Below the pieces are notes generated by a model, which did no database searches, was not told the origin of the DNA, and was given only the letters and a program-made list of their open reading frames with translations. DNA of 32,493 nucleotides from Firmicutes bacterium UBA5449 (GTDB lineage: Bacteria > Bacillota > SHA-98 > UBA4971), in the NCBI GenBank assembly GCA_002424305.1, contig DIQZ01000014.1:1-32493 (forward strand), written 5' to 3'. Shown here piece after piece: positions 23,471 to 32,253 of this stretch. The translations under genes were made by a program, and so were the position numbers. Numbering within the stretch: the stretch's first letter is position 1; each line of letters opens with the position of its first letter.

Positions 23471-24343
23471 TTAAAGTAGTTCCTCGATGACATCTACAAT
23501 TTCATTTACCGTATCTGCCACAGGCACGCCTGCCTCCTGGAACGCCTTAACCTTAGACTCGGCTGTCCCCATGGAACCTGATACGATAGCCCCTGCATGT
23601 CCCATTCGCTTACCCGGAGGGGCAGTGCGTCCCGAGACAAACGATACCACAGGTTTAGTCATACTGCGAATGAAATCGGCAGCCTCTTCCTCATCACGCC
23701 CGCCTATTTCACCGATTAACACAATAGCCTTGGTATCATCGTCTTCTTCAAATGCTTCAAGGCAATCAACGAAAGTCGTACCGATTATCGGATCGCCGCC
23801 GATTCCGATACACGTGGATTGTCCAATCCCACGAGCTGAAAGGAGGTCTACCACCTCATAAGTGAGAGTGCCGCTCCTTGAGATTACCCCGACAGGCCCC
23901 GGCTTGAAGATCTGTCCGGGCATGATTCCTACTGAGGCCTCTCCACATGTGATAATACCGGGACAATTTGGCCCAATGACCCTGCCCGTTGACCCGTTCT
24001 TCCCAGCTCGATCCAGGATATCAATGACATCTAAGGTAGGAATGCCTTCAGTAATACATACTACAAGTTCAATTCCGGATGCGAAAGATTCCATGACAGC
24101 GTCTGCCGCAGCTCGTGACGGCACGAAAATACACGATGTGTTCGCCCCTGTTTGCTCTACAGCTTCAGCCACCGTATCAAACACGGGAATCCCTTCTACG
24201 TCTTGCCCGCCTCTGCCGGGAGTGACCCCTGCAACCACCACGCCGGGGTTGTAGTCTCTCATGCGCAACGCATGAAACCTTCCTTCACGGCCTGTGATAC
24301 CTTGCACGACGAGCCTGGTGCGTTCACTTACAAATACGCCCAT
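23471..24343 (-). CDS. sucD: Succinyl-CoA synthetase (ADP/GDP-forming) alpha subunit
   Basis: A 290-residue subunit that binds CoA and carries the phosphohistidine in the reaction succinate + CoA + NTP = succinyl-CoA + NDP + Pi. Visible are the Rossmann-like start VQGITGREG, GPNCPGII, the SRSGTLTYEV segment and the active histidine in KRMGHAGAIVSG. The ATG at 24343 is chosen since GGGGAGGA lies upstream; it starts one base after the sucC stop. It is the last gene of the redox operon, ending shortly before the multi-hairpin repeat. Confidence 0.96.
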   Translation of the reverse strand: MGVFVSERTRLVVQGITGREGRFHALRMRDYNPGVVVAGVTPGRGGQDVEGIPVFDTVAEAVEQTGANTSCIFVPSRAAADAVMESFASGIELVVCITEGIPTLDVIDILDRAGKNGSTGRVIGPNCPGIITCGEASVGIMPGQIFKPGPVGVISRSGTLTYEVVDLLSARGIGQSTCIGIGGDPIIGTTFVDCLEAFEEDDDTKAIVLIGEIGGRDEEEAADFIRSMTKPVVSFVSGRTAPPGKRMGHAGAIVSGSMGTAESKVKAFQEAGVPVADTVNEIVDVIEELL

Positions 24344-24344
24344 C

Positions 24345-25484
24345 TTATATTCCTCCCCCTGCAATGGCCACTACACGTTTAGCAGCATCAACCATAGTAT
24401 CTGCTGTCACCACAGGAGTCCCGCCAAGGAGAGCTCTGCCTTCTTCTTCTCTGGTGCCCACCAGTCGCACAACAACGGGAAGGTCTATGTCCACGCTTTC
24501 AATGGCTTTAAGAAGGCCTTGCGCAACTTCATCGCAGCGCGTTATGCCACCGAAGACGTTGATCAAGATTGCTTTCACGTTCTTGTCCATGAGGATGAGC
24601 TCCAGGGCATTTTGGACTACATCTGCCCTGGCACCGCCGCCGATATCAAGGAAATTAGCAGCTTCTCCCCCTTCGGCCTTAATCGCGTCGATTGTAGCCA
24701 TGACAAGGCCTGCTCCATTTCCTATTACTCCGATATCTCCTCCGAGCTTAACATAGGTAAGCCTTCTCCTCCTGGCCTCTTGTTCCAGGGGATCATCGCC
24801 TTCCGCTTCCCAGAGACTTCCGTATCCGGGATGCCTGAAAAGAGCGTTATCGTCCAGCGTAATCTTGGCATCAGCTGCAACTACTTTCCCGTCTCTTGTG
24901 AGCATAAGAGGATTAATCTCAGCCAGCTCAGCGTCTTCTCGCTCAAACAGCTTAAATAAAGCGGAGAAATACCCGCCTATTTGATTGATAGCACTTCCGT
25001 CAAACCCTGCAGCCAAAGCCAAGGCTCTTGCCTGCCACGGCATGAACCCTTCTCTCGGAGTCGACCATACCTTAGCTATCTTCTCAGGACTTTTGGCTGC
25101 GACTTCCTCGATGTCAACCCCGCCTTCACTGCTGGCTATGATCGCCATTGCTTTTTGTGACCGGTCAACAGTTACAGCTAGGTAGTACTCCTTTATTGCT
25201 TCAACAGCTTCTTCTACCAGGACTTGTCTTGCGGTAAGTCCCTTTATGTTCATCCCGAGAATTCGTGAAGCTGCATCCTTTGCCTCGTTGGGGCTCTTGA
25301 CCAATGAAATGCCGCCTGCCTTACCCCGCCCACCGACATGAACCTGAGCTTTCACTACAACATGTCCTTTAAGCTCAGAGGCTATTTCATAAGCTTCATC
25401 AGGAGTCACTGCCATCCTCCCGTGGGGAGTCGTGATTCCGTAGCGCCTCATAATCTCTTTTGCTTGATATTCATGGAGTTTCAT
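24345..25484 (-). CDS. sucC: Succinyl-CoA synthetase beta subunit
   Basis: A 379-residue ATP-grasp subunit that binds nucleotide and succinate. The start MKLHEYQAKEIMRRYGI, VVKAQVHVGGRGKAGGI, the metal-binding AEINPLMLTRDG and NIFGGITRCD-like segment (here NVFGGITRCD) are all typical. The ATG at 25484 overlaps the korC end by 14 bases with GGAGGCAAG upstream. With the 2-oxoglutarate oxidoreductase genes directly before it, it should supply or consume succinyl-CoA for that enzyme. Confidence 0.96.
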   Translation of the reverse strand: MKLHEYQAKEIMRRYGITTPHGRMAVTPDEAYEIASELKGHVVVKAQVHVGGRGKAGGISLVKSPNEAKDAASRILGMNIKGLTARQVLVEEAVEAIKEYYLAVTVDRSQKAMAIIASSEGGVDIEEVAAKSPEKIAKVWSTPREGFMPWQARALALAAGFDGSAINQIGGYFSALFKLFEREDAELAEINPLMLTRDGKVVAADAKITLDDNALFRHPGYGSLWEAEGDDPLEQEARRRRLTYVKLGGDIGVIGNGAGLVMATIDAIKAEGGEAANFLDIGGGARADVVQNALELILMDKNVKAILINVFGGITRCDEVAQGLLKAIESVDIDLPVVVRLVGTREEEGRALLGGTPVVTADTMVDAAKRVVAIAGGGI

Positions 25485-26031
25485 GCTTAGCTCTTGCCTC
25501 CCTCCCTCTCTCGAGGCCGACATTGAACGCTTTCATGTTCAATTCTTCAGTGCCTTTTGGGACTCTGGACAAAATCGCCTGCTCCATAGCTTTGGGAGTT
25601 GCTATGTCAGTTACCCCCACAAGAGCACCCAGAGCGACCACGTTAGCCACTACCTGCCTGCCCACATCGTGCCTTGCTATTTCAGTAATAGGCAAAGTTA
25701 CGACAGAAGCTCCTTCAATAGTAGGTAGAGAACTTACGTTAGTGTCATCCACCAGAATAATCCCACCCTGCTTGACTTGGCTTCCATATCTATCACATGC
25801 CTGTTGAGACATGACAAGGACAATGTCGGGAGATGTGACTTTCGGAAAGTCTATCACATTATCAGAGATGATTACCTCTGCCCGGCTTGCCCCTCCGCGC
25901 GCCTCAGGCCCGTATGACTGGGTTTGGATTACCTCATGACCATCATACACACCTGCAGCTTCAGCCAGGATTAAACCTGCCAGAATCAAACCTTGTCCTC
26001 CGGTTCCGGAAAGCCTGATTTCCTTATACAT
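25471..26031 (-). CDS. korC: 2-oxoglutarate:ferredoxin oxidoreductase gamma subunit
   Basis: A 186-residue POR/KOR gamma-domain protein. The start MYKEIRLSGTGGQGLILAG and the family segment QTQSYGPEARGGASRAEVI are clear. It is the small catalytic-complex subunit that helps bind CoA. The preferred ATG (26031) has AAGGAGA nine bases upstream; another two codons earlier is too close. It overlaps korB at the front and sucC at the back, so translation is coupled. Confidence 0.93.
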   Translation of the reverse strand: MYKEIRLSGTGGQGLILAGLILAEAAGVYDGHEVIQTQSYGPEARGGASRAEVIISDNVIDFPKVTSPDIVLVMSQQACDRYGSQVKQGGIILVDDTNVSSLPTIEGASVVTLPITEIARHDVGRQVVANVVALGALVGVTDIATPKAMEQAILSRVPKGTEELNMKAFNVGLERGREARAKHETP

Positions 26032-26854
26032 TGTCATCAGTCTCCTTGGCAGCGGCTGCGATTATATCTTCGTAGCGCTTGGTATATTCAGGCCGAGTCC
26101 TTGTTCCCAGCTCACCTATGACAAACTTGTCAGCCAATTCCTCAGGTGAGAGTTTGGACGCAGCCTTTGTCGTCACCGCATGTTCTTTCTGCCAGTCCAA
26201 CATGGCTAATGCGTTTCTCATTTTGTTACGACGCCCGAAATACGTAGGGCATTGAGAGATTGCTTCCACAAAAGCAAACCCATCTGTAGATATTGCTTTA
26301 GCTATCAGCCGAGAAAGTGGCCTGGCATGGTATGTAGCACCTCGCCCAACGAAACTTGCCCCCGCCGCAAACACCAGGTCACACAAATCGAAAGGTTCCT
26401 CTATGTGTCCGTAAGGCGCTGTCGTCGCCATCTTGCCCGTGGGAGTCATAGGAGAATATTGACCGCTTGTCATCCCGTAGATACTGTTGTTAAAGCATAC
26501 GGTTGTAAGGTTGATATTGCGCCTTGCTGCGTGTATCAGGTGGTTCCCACCGATAGCAGCAAGATCCCCGTCTCCTGCCAATACAATCACATTGAGTTTG
26601 GGTTTCATCATCTTAATACCTGTTGCAAAAGCTAAGGCTCTGCCGTGAGTTGTGTGGAGGGTATCAAAATCAAGATAACCGGGCGCTCTGGATGCGCACC
26701 CTATTCCCGACACTACGCAGACATTGTTCTTATCAAGCTCCAGAGAGTCGATAGCCCGAAGAACCGCGCCGAGGACTATTCCGTGGCCACACCCCTCGCA
26801 CCATATATGTGGCATCTTATCTTTCCTGAGATAGTATGTAATAGGTTTTGCCAT
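26024..26854 (-). CDS. korB: 2-oxoglutarate:ferredoxin oxidoreductase beta subunit (TPP-binding)
   Basis: A 276-residue thiamine-diphosphate-binding subunit. CEGCGHG near the start, GIGCAS, the TPP/Mg motif AGDGDLAAIGGNHLIHAARRN and NNSIYGMTSGQYSPMTP are characteristic of KorB/OorB rather than pyruvate enzymes. The ATG at 26854 has GGAGGT about seven bases upstream, within the end of korA. Together with korA, korC and korD it interconverts 2-oxoglutarate + CoA and succinyl-CoA + CO2 with ferredoxin. The 2-oxoglutarate specificity is supported by sucCD next to it. Confidence 0.95.
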   Translation of the reverse strand: MAKPITYYLRKDKMPHIWCEGCGHGIVLGAVLRAIDSLELDKNNVCVVSGIGCASRAPGYLDFDTLHTTHGRALAFATGIKMMKPKLNVIVLAGDGDLAAIGGNHLIHAARRNINLTTVCFNNSIYGMTSGQYSPMTPTGKMATTAPYGHIEEPFDLCDLVFAAGASFVGRGATYHARPLSRLIAKAISTDGFAFVEAISQCPTYFGRRNKMRNALAMLDWQKEHAVTTKAASKLSPEELADKFVIGELGTRTRPEYTKRYEDIIAAAAKETDDNV

Positions 26855-26857
26855 GTC

Positions 26858-28000
26858 TTATACCTCCTTCAGCGCAGAGAGAATCTCATCCGGGGAAATC
26901 GGCTCCGCGTCCACCCTTGTAAGACTTACGACTTTCGTTTTTCCCTTAGAAGCCCTCTCTACCTCATGAACTAATTGCCCCATATTCATCTCAGGTACGA
27001 CTATTGCCCTAACCGTTGACGCAATTCTTTCTACATGTTCATCCGGGAACGGCCACAGTGTCTTTGTTCTTACGAGACCTGCGGAAATCCCCTCTGCCCT
27101 GGCATCGCGAACCGCCTTCGCACCTGCGCGGGCAGTGATACCGTATGCGAATACTGCTACATCAGCGTCTTCAATGAGGACTTCATCAACAAAAGTCACC
27201 TCTTGTTTTGCCTTATCCATCTTGCTGTACAGACGTCTGATTAAGGTATCCACTTCAGGTCGTTTCCCTGTAGGAAACCCTGTCTTATCGTGGGTGAGCC
27301 CGGTCAAATGATACCTGTAGCCCGTCCCAAAATCCGCCATAGGCGGAACTACACCATCTCCTGCATCTGCGTCAAACGGAAGGTAATCTTCAGGCTTGCA
27401 AGTAGGGCGCGCCCTATCCACAATCCGCAATTGACTTGAGTCAGGAATCGTAACCTTCTCGCGCATATGAGCAATGACTTCGTCCATGAGAAAGATTACA
27501 GGGATTCTCCATCGCTCAGATATGTTGAAAGCTTCTACTATCAAGGTGTAAGTCTCAGCAACTGACGTTGGACACAAGACAACAACAGGATGATCCCCGT
27601 GTGTTCCCCATCTGGCTTGCATGACATCTGCCTGGGACGGAGCAGTGGGAACACCGGTGCTGGGTCCGGCTCTCATGACGTTCACAATAACGCAAGGAAT
27701 CTCTGCGATAGCAGCAAACCCTATGCTTTCCTGTTTGAGAGAAAATCCCGGCCCGCTCGTGGCAGTCATAGACTTCGCTCCTGTAAGCGAAGCCCCGATA
27801 ACCGCTGAGATGCTTGCGATTTCATCTTCCATCTGAAGGAACTTCCCGCCAACCTTTGGGAGTAGAGCTGCCAGCTCCTCTGCGATTTCCGTTGAAGGAG
27901 TTATGGGATATCCGGCAAAGAATCTCATGCCCGCTGCGATAGCTCCTTCAGCACATGCTTCATTCCCTTGCATCAATCTCGTATCTGTCTTGCTATGCAT
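26858..28000 (-). CDS. korA: 2-oxoglutarate:ferredoxin oxidoreductase alpha subunit
   Basis: A 380-residue alpha subunit of the KorA/OorA type. MQGNEACAEGAIAAGMRFFA, GYPITPSTEIAE and the ATSGPGFSLKQESIGFAA segment are family hallmarks, and GPSTGVPTAPSQADVMQ is also typical. The preferred ATG is at 28000: GGAGG lies seven bases upstream, while an ATG two codons earlier is too near that site. It overlaps the korD end by eight bases. The order D-A-B-C matches oorDABC of epsilonproteobacteria. Confidence 0.95.
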   Translation of the reverse strand: MHSKTDTRLMQGNEACAEGAIAAGMRFFAGYPITPSTEIAEELAALLPKVGGKFLQMEDEIASISAVIGASLTGAKSMTATSGPGFSLKQESIGFAAIAEIPCVIVNVMRAGPSTGVPTAPSQADVMQARWGTHGDHPVVVLCPTSVAETYTLIVEAFNISERWRIPVIFLMDEVIAHMREKVTIPDSSQLRIVDRARPTCKPEDYLPFDADAGDGVVPPMADFGTGYRYHLTGLTHDKTGFPTGKRPEVDTLIRRLYSKMDKAKQEVTFVDEVLIEDADVAVFAYGITARAGAKAVRDARAEGISAGLVRTKTLWPFPDEHVERIASTVRAIVVPEMNMGQLVHEVERASKGKTKVVSLTRVDAEPISPDEILSALKEV

Positions 28001-28268
28001 CAGCATTACCTCCCAGCCTGCCGAATCTGCTTTCCATCTTGTCACCTGCAGGTACCAATGTAATGGCGAAATCCGGACACATCATCTCACATATCCCACA
28101 CCTCGTGCAATCTTCGCCACGAACTACCTGCGCCTTTCCCCCCTCCGGTCTCTCCAAGACCTTCTTCGGACAGAACACTACACAAATGTCGCATCCTTTG
28201 CACCATCTGTCATTGACAATCACCGGCCGGCTATTCACAGCCGGACCGGCATTACCGGACCTTTGCAT
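27993..28268 (-). CDS. korD: Ferredoxin-type delta subunit of the 2-oxoglutarate oxidoreductase
   Basis: A 91-residue 2[4Fe-4S] protein with CKGCDICVVFCP and CTRCGICEMMCP, both full C-x2-C-x2-C-x3-CP motifs. It passes electrons between the TPP-subunit and ferredoxin. The ATG at 28268 has AAGGTGG nine bases upstream; a GTG two codons earlier is too close. It lies 41 bases after the fumarate-reductase-like flavoprotein gene and overlaps korA. Confidence 0.93.
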   Translation of the reverse strand: MQRSGNAGPAVNSRPVIVNDRWCKGCDICVVFCPKKVLERPEGGKAQVVRGEDCTRCGICEMMCPDFAITLVPAGDKMESRFGRLGGNADA

Positions 28269-28309
28269 CAACACTCGCCACCTTCATCTTGTGATACTGT
28301 GAACTCATG

Positions 28310-29947
28310 TCAAACCGCCGGATCAGCTCCGGGCACATGCTGATGACGCGCGTAAGAAGGCAATAACATAGGGGAGGGCTTATCTTTCGCAAGCCCCGAG
28401 TCCTCTAATTCCTTGTGGTACCTCTTTACATGAGCAAGAGAAAGAATACCAGGACTCACGTGTCGTGCTTTCTCCGCTGCAGCCACACCCGCCCGCCTGC
28501 CGAACACTACAACATCAAGGAGGGAATTGCCCATTAGTCGATTCCTTCCGTGCACACCGCCTGAGGTCTCACCTGCGACAAAAAGATTATCCACTGTAGT
28601 CACGCTCGTATCATTCTTTATGTCAACCCCACCATTTTGGTAGTGTAGTGTGGGAAATACTATTATCGGCGTTTTTCTCATATCAATGCCGAACCTTTCA
28701 TACTGGCGATACATTGCAGGCAAGGAGCGTAGAATCGTTCCTTCACCGTGAATATGTTCTATCATGGGAGAATCCAACCAGACCCCGTGTTGACCTGTTT
28801 CTGTGACGATTCCTTTTTCCCTCTCCAAACACTCACGAATTATTGCGCTGGATACTGCATCCCTGGTCTCTAAGGGGTACACAAACTGTTCACCATACAC
28901 ATTAACCAGCTGCGCACCGAGACCTCGCACCTTCTCTGTGATGAGAAGACCGACAATCTGCTCAGGATAGGCAGCGCCGGTGGGATGGAATTGAGTCGCA
29001 TCAAGAAATACCAAACGTCCGCCTAATCGATACGCCATGACTAACCCGTCTGCAGTCGCTCCATAGTGGTTGGTTGTTGGGAAATCATCAATGTGAAGCC
29101 TGCCGAACCCCCCTGTGGAAACCACAATAGTCTTCGCCCGAACCACGAAAAACTCCTCTGTCTCAAGATTCATGAGAACAGCCCCTGTGCATGTGCCTTC
29201 TCCGTCAGATAAAAGCTCTACAGCAGGAGAAAACTCCAGCACGGGAATTTCCCGGTTCCTTACCTCATCCCTAAGAGTACGCATGATCTCTGCGCCGGAA
29301 TAGTCCCTGGCTGCATGCATTCGTTTTCTACATGTACCCCCGCCATGTTGAGTGACCATGGTCCCATCTTGCTCTTTGTCGAACATGCACCCTAGATCTT
29401 CAAGCCACTTTATTACCAAAGGAGCATCATGGACAAGTGCCTCTACAAGCTCAGGTTTGTTAGCAAATCCTCCTCCGCCCATTACGTCAAGGTAATGTAG
29501 GACAGGTGAATCATTAGCCTTATCTGCAGCCTGGATTCCGCCTTGAGCCATCATGGTATTGGCATCACCAAGCCGGAGCTTGGTAACCAGAAGGACATTT
29601 GCCCCTGCTTCATGGGCCATAAGCGCAGCAGATGAGCCTGCACCTCCCCCCCCTATGACCAACACATCAACATCGTAATCTATCTTGCCTGAAGAAAACC
29701 TGTCCGGGTCCAGCCTACTCCGGGATTCTAAGACATCTACCAGCTCATGAGGCATGACTGACCCTTTTGAGACACCGACCTTTATGGGACGCATTGTGTC
29801 AGGACGATAGTCAGGATGAAACGCCTCAAGAAGCTGCTGCTTCTCTTCGGGACTGAGTCGTGCATGCCGCTCAGCATACCGCCTCTGCCGGGACGCTTCT
29901 ACAACCTGGATGAGCTCGTTCATTTTCGGGGTATAAGACACATTCAT
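28310..29947 (-). CDS. Fumarate reductase / succinate dehydrogenase-like flavoprotein, non-covalent FAD type
   Basis: A 545-residue flavoprotein. The FAD motif VIGGGGAGSSAA is at about 97-108, after an about 90-residue N-terminal extension. The active-site region has FHPTG (about 320-324), TEKVRG (R341), HYQNGG (H435) and HGRNRL (R468/R470). The residue that is the FAD-linked histidine in FrdA/SdhA (SHTVAAxGG) is asparagine here (ANTMMAQGG, N130), so FAD is probably not covalently bound. The C-terminal helical domain is shorter than in SdhA. L-aspartate oxidase is the main alternative, but the neighbouring iron-sulfur subunit and kor/suc genes favour fumarate/succinate. GGGAGGGG runs up to the ATG at 29947; a GTG two codons on or an ATG eight codons on are other possible starts. 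Confidence 0.82.
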   Translation of the reverse strand: MNVSYTPKMNELIQVVEASRQRRYAERHARLSPEEKQQLLEAFHPDYRPDTMRPIKVGVSKGSVMPHELVDVLESRSRLDPDRFSSGKIDYDVDVLVIGGGGAGSSAALMAHEAGANVLLVTKLRLGDANTMMAQGGIQAADKANDSPVLHYLDVMGGGGFANKPELVEALVHDAPLVIKWLEDLGCMFDKEQDGTMVTQHGGGTCRKRMHAARDYSGAEIMRTLRDEVRNREIPVLEFSPAVELLSDGEGTCTGAVLMNLETEEFFVVRAKTIVVSTGGFGRLHIDDFPTTNHYGATADGLVMAYRLGGRLVFLDATQFHPTGAAYPEQIVGLLITEKVRGLGAQLVNVYGEQFVYPLETRDAVSSAIIRECLEREKGIVTETGQHGVWLDSPMIEHIHGEGTILRSLPAMYRQYERFGIDMRKTPIIVFPTLHYQNGGVDIKNDTSVTTVDNLFVAGETSGGVHGRNRLMGNSLLDVVVFGRRAGVAAAEKARHVSPGILSLAHVKRYHKELEDSGLAKDKPSPMLLPSYARHQHVPGADPAV

Positions 29948-29954
29948 CCCCTCC

Positions 29955-30635
29955 CTATTCAGGCTCGATATCCCTTTCGTTATAAAGGGTTTCCAGTTCA
30001 GCCCTGGTAAGTTTAGTTACTTCGTCAAGAGCCTGGTCGAATGCGCCGTCTGAGACTTCATCGACTCGAGATGCGAGATGTTTTGCCCTGGGCGCCACAT
30101 GCCTTGCATAAATCCTTCTTGCAAGGATTGCGATATTATACTGGACAGTCTCTGCCGGGCAGCGTGCTGCACACAGGCCGCACATGAGACAGTCAAACGA
30201 CATATCTGCGGCCTTGGCAATGTCTCCTCTCATTGCAGCTGCCATATAATTCATGACATCCAGGTCTTGGGGGCATGCTTTGGTGCAAGTATTGCAGCCC
30301 AGACACCTTGTAAGCTCCGGATACAACTTCACCATATCACTGAGACCAGGACGCAGCTTCTCCACGTCATACGTGGCCTTATTTGCAGGAAAGACAGGTA
30401 TTTGAGTCAGGTACATGCCGTCCTCCACCACTGTTTGGCAGGCCAATCCCACCATGAGCCTGTAGTCATCGGGCATTCGGTACACTGTGCCACATGCACC
30501 GCAGAACCCTCCGCGACATCCACACCCCCTGACAAACCGGTAACCTGCATGCTCCATAGCCTTCATTATTGTAAGGCTTTTAGGAACCTCATAACCCTTT
30601 CCCATAATGAAGATTCTAACGCTATCCTGTTCCAT
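29955..30635 (-). CDS. Fumarate-reductase-like iron-sulfur subunit, one 2Fe-2S and two 4Fe-4S motifs
   Basis: A 226-residue electron-transfer subunit (residues here count from an upstream GTG three codons earlier). The N-terminal ferredoxin-like domain has C-x-C-x4-C-x2-C at 41-51 (CGCRGGFCGAC) and C69 for a 2Fe-2S cluster. It is followed by CLGCNTCTKACP (114-125) and CLMCGLCAARCP (152-163). Standard FrdB/SdhB has a 3Fe-4S motif in the third place; here both are of the full four-cysteine type. No membrane anchor gene (frdC/sdhC) lies near, so the complex looks soluble. The ATG at 30635 follows TAGGGGGTGAGGGGG. It most likely hands electrons from the HdrA/MvhD module to the flavoprotein. Confidence 0.85.
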   Translation of the reverse strand: MEQDSVRIFIMGKGYEVPKSLTIMKAMEHAGYRFVRGCGCRGGFCGACGTVYRMPDDYRLMVGLACQTVVEDGMYLTQIPVFPANKATYDVEKLRPGLSDMVKLYPELTRCLGCNTCTKACPQDLDVMNYMAAAMRGDIAKAADMSFDCLMCGLCAARCPAETVQYNIAILARRIYARHVAPRAKHLASRVDEVSDGAFDQALDEVTKLTRAELETLYNERDIEPE

Positions 30636-30647
30636 CCCCCTCACCCC

Positions 30648-31742
30648 CTACCTGGGCTCAAGCTCATCTTCTCTGAAAGTCGTAAACGGAAGCGAATCCT
30701 CTTGACTCCTGCCCGGGACATATTGAAACAGCCCTTGGGTTCGCCGGGCTATCCTTGCAAACAACGGGAAAAGTCTGATATCGACAGGACATGCTTCTTC
30801 ACACATCCCGCATGCCACACAAGATAAGGACATATGGTTCATGCGTGTCAAATGGTAAAGAAGAGTCTCCTGAGGGATTTTCAGACCGCCTTTCTTCCCT
30901 GCTCGCCCCAGGATTTGCCTGGTTTCGTACTCAAAGACATCTCCGTCAAAAATACACTCTCTGCAGTAACAAACAGGACATGCTACCCTGCAATTGCGGC
31001 AACCTGTACATGCTGCCAGCATCTTTGCGATACCTTCGACTCCTCCGCCGTCTAACTCAGCTTCTGCCTCGCGCAAGAACTCTTCGTAAGCGTCGCCTCG
31101 CTCCTCCTTCAGCGCAGCAAGGGTAGCTTCACGCTGCTTAGCCAAGGCGTCTCCCTTATCAAAGCCAAGCTCTTCTATAACCCCTACTATGCCAGGGTCA
31201 AGCCCCGGGGAGAGTGAAGCCAGTAGACAGCCGCAATCATCGAGACCTATGTAGCCGATGTTGATACCGTCAAAAGCAGTGTCAGGCGGGTTAGGATTGA
31301 GGCAAACCCTGCACGCCTCACGAACAGGAAGGGTGTTTGAAGCAGGATATGCATCTTTGTATTCCCCTCTCGCAACCGTTCCAATACAGTCAATACCTAT
31401 GACAAGAAGGTTATCTGCCTCAGCTTGCTTAAGTTTTACAAGTTCCAGAAGGGCGCGAATCTCACACGGCTTAAGAAGCGCACCGATTCTGCCTTGAGGT
31501 TTTTTCGAGACAGCTCCGGCCACAGCGGAAGCTCCGTTAATCGGCATAACAGGCGCAAACGGTTCCGCCTGACTCCTGACGAGTTCAGCATCCTTGGCCA
31601 GCAAATACGTGATAACTCCCGGAGCGGGCATTGTCGGGACAATCATAGCATCCACTACGCCAAGCTCAAGCAGCTTGGCGAGAAATGCGCTGAGCACCCG
31701 GGTTCTACCTTCCTCTCCTACAGGGATCACAAGGTTATTCAT
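30648..31742 (-). CDS. FdhB/FrhB-like iron-sulfur flavoprotein with two 4Fe-4S motifs
   Basis: A 364-residue protein related to the beta subunit of formate dehydrogenase / F420 hydrogenase (FrhB/FdhB C-terminal domain). The N-terminal half (VIPVGEEGRTRVL, then GALLKPCEIRALLELVKL and NLLVIGIDCIGT) matches that family. The C-terminal half has CTGCRNCRVACPVCYC and CVACGMCEEACP. Such subunits bind a flavin and pass electrons from formate, F420H2 or NAD(P)H to partners; the actual donor cannot be read. The ATG at 31742 has GGGGTG about 12 bases upstream. It lies between mvhD and the FrdB-like gene. Confidence 0.82.
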   Translation of the reverse strand: MNNLVIPVGEEGRTRVLSAFLAKLLELGVVDAMIVPTMPAPGVITYLLAKDAELVRSQAEPFAPVMPINGASAVAGAVSKKPQGRIGALLKPCEIRALLELVKLKQAEADNLLVIGIDCIGTVARGEYKDAYPASNTLPVREACRVCLNPNPPDTAFDGINIGYIGLDDCGCLLASLSPGLDPGIVGVIEELGFDKGDALAKQREATLAALKEERGDAYEEFLREAEAELDGGGVEGIAKMLAACTGCRNCRVACPVCYCRECIFDGDVFEYETRQILGRAGKKGGLKIPQETLLYHLTRMNHMSLSCVACGMCEEACPVDIRLFPLFARIARRTQGLFQYVPGRSQEDSLPFTTFREDELEPR

Positions 31743-31781
31743 GATTACAGTCACACCCCGATCTGGTCATCCGGACCGCTT

Positions 31782-32213
31782 TCACGTAAACCATACAGCT
31801 TTCGCAGGATTGGGACCAAGTCCCTTCAGAGAATCAACCATCTCCCGAACGGTTTCTGCAAACAACGCACCTTCACTTGCGCTAATAAACCGGAACCACA
31901 CCCTGTCCCTACCGATACCAAGTTCATCCAGGACCTCTCCTAAAACCGCCAAGCGTCGCCTGGCTTTGAAGTTACCGTCTACATAATGGCAGTCACCAGT
32001 ATGACACCCACCGACCAAGACACCGTCAGCCCCGTCAAGCAATGCCTTAAGTATGTACATGGGATCCACTGACCCTGAACACATAACCCGGATCGGACGA
32101 ATGTTTGAAGGGTACTGAATCCTGGATACCCCTGCAAGATCAGCTCCTGTATATGTGCACCAGTTACACAAAAAAGCGACAATCTTCGGCTCAAACTCCC
32201 GGGAAGCCTCCAT
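31782..32213 (-). CDS. MvhD/FlpD-like electron-transfer subunit
   Basis: A 143-residue protein of the methyl-viologen-reducing hydrogenase delta family. Near the start is FLCNWCTYTGADLAG, then MCSGSVDP and GGCHTGDCHYVDGN; the conserved cysteines bind a 2Fe-2S cluster. MvhD links an electron donor module to HdrA. I chose the ATG at 32213 because AGGGGG lies seven bases upstream; the frame opens 13 codons earlier. It follows hdrA by 40 bases. Confidence 0.9.
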   Translation of the reverse strand: MEASREFEPKIVAFLCNWCTYTGADLAGVSRIQYPSNIRPIRVMCSGSVDPMYILKALLDGADGVLVGGCHTGDCHYVDGNFKARRRLAVLGEVLDELGIGRDRVWFRFISASEGALFAETVREMVDSLKGLGPNPAKAVWFT

Positions 32214-32253
32214 CTTCGTTCCCCCTCTTCCAACCCTCATCTGCCCTCTCATC

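Noticed and set aside
24294..24959. 221-residue plus-strand ORF
   Set aside because: It is antisense to sucC and sucD, whose protein motifs are unmistakable; its translation resembles no protein.
28310..29947. L-aspartate oxidase (nadB) as the identity of the flavoprotein
   Set aside because: No nadA or nadC is near, an iron-sulfur subunit gene lies directly upstream, and the residue I align with the NadB active-site glutamate is histidine (H201). The alternative is not fully excluded.
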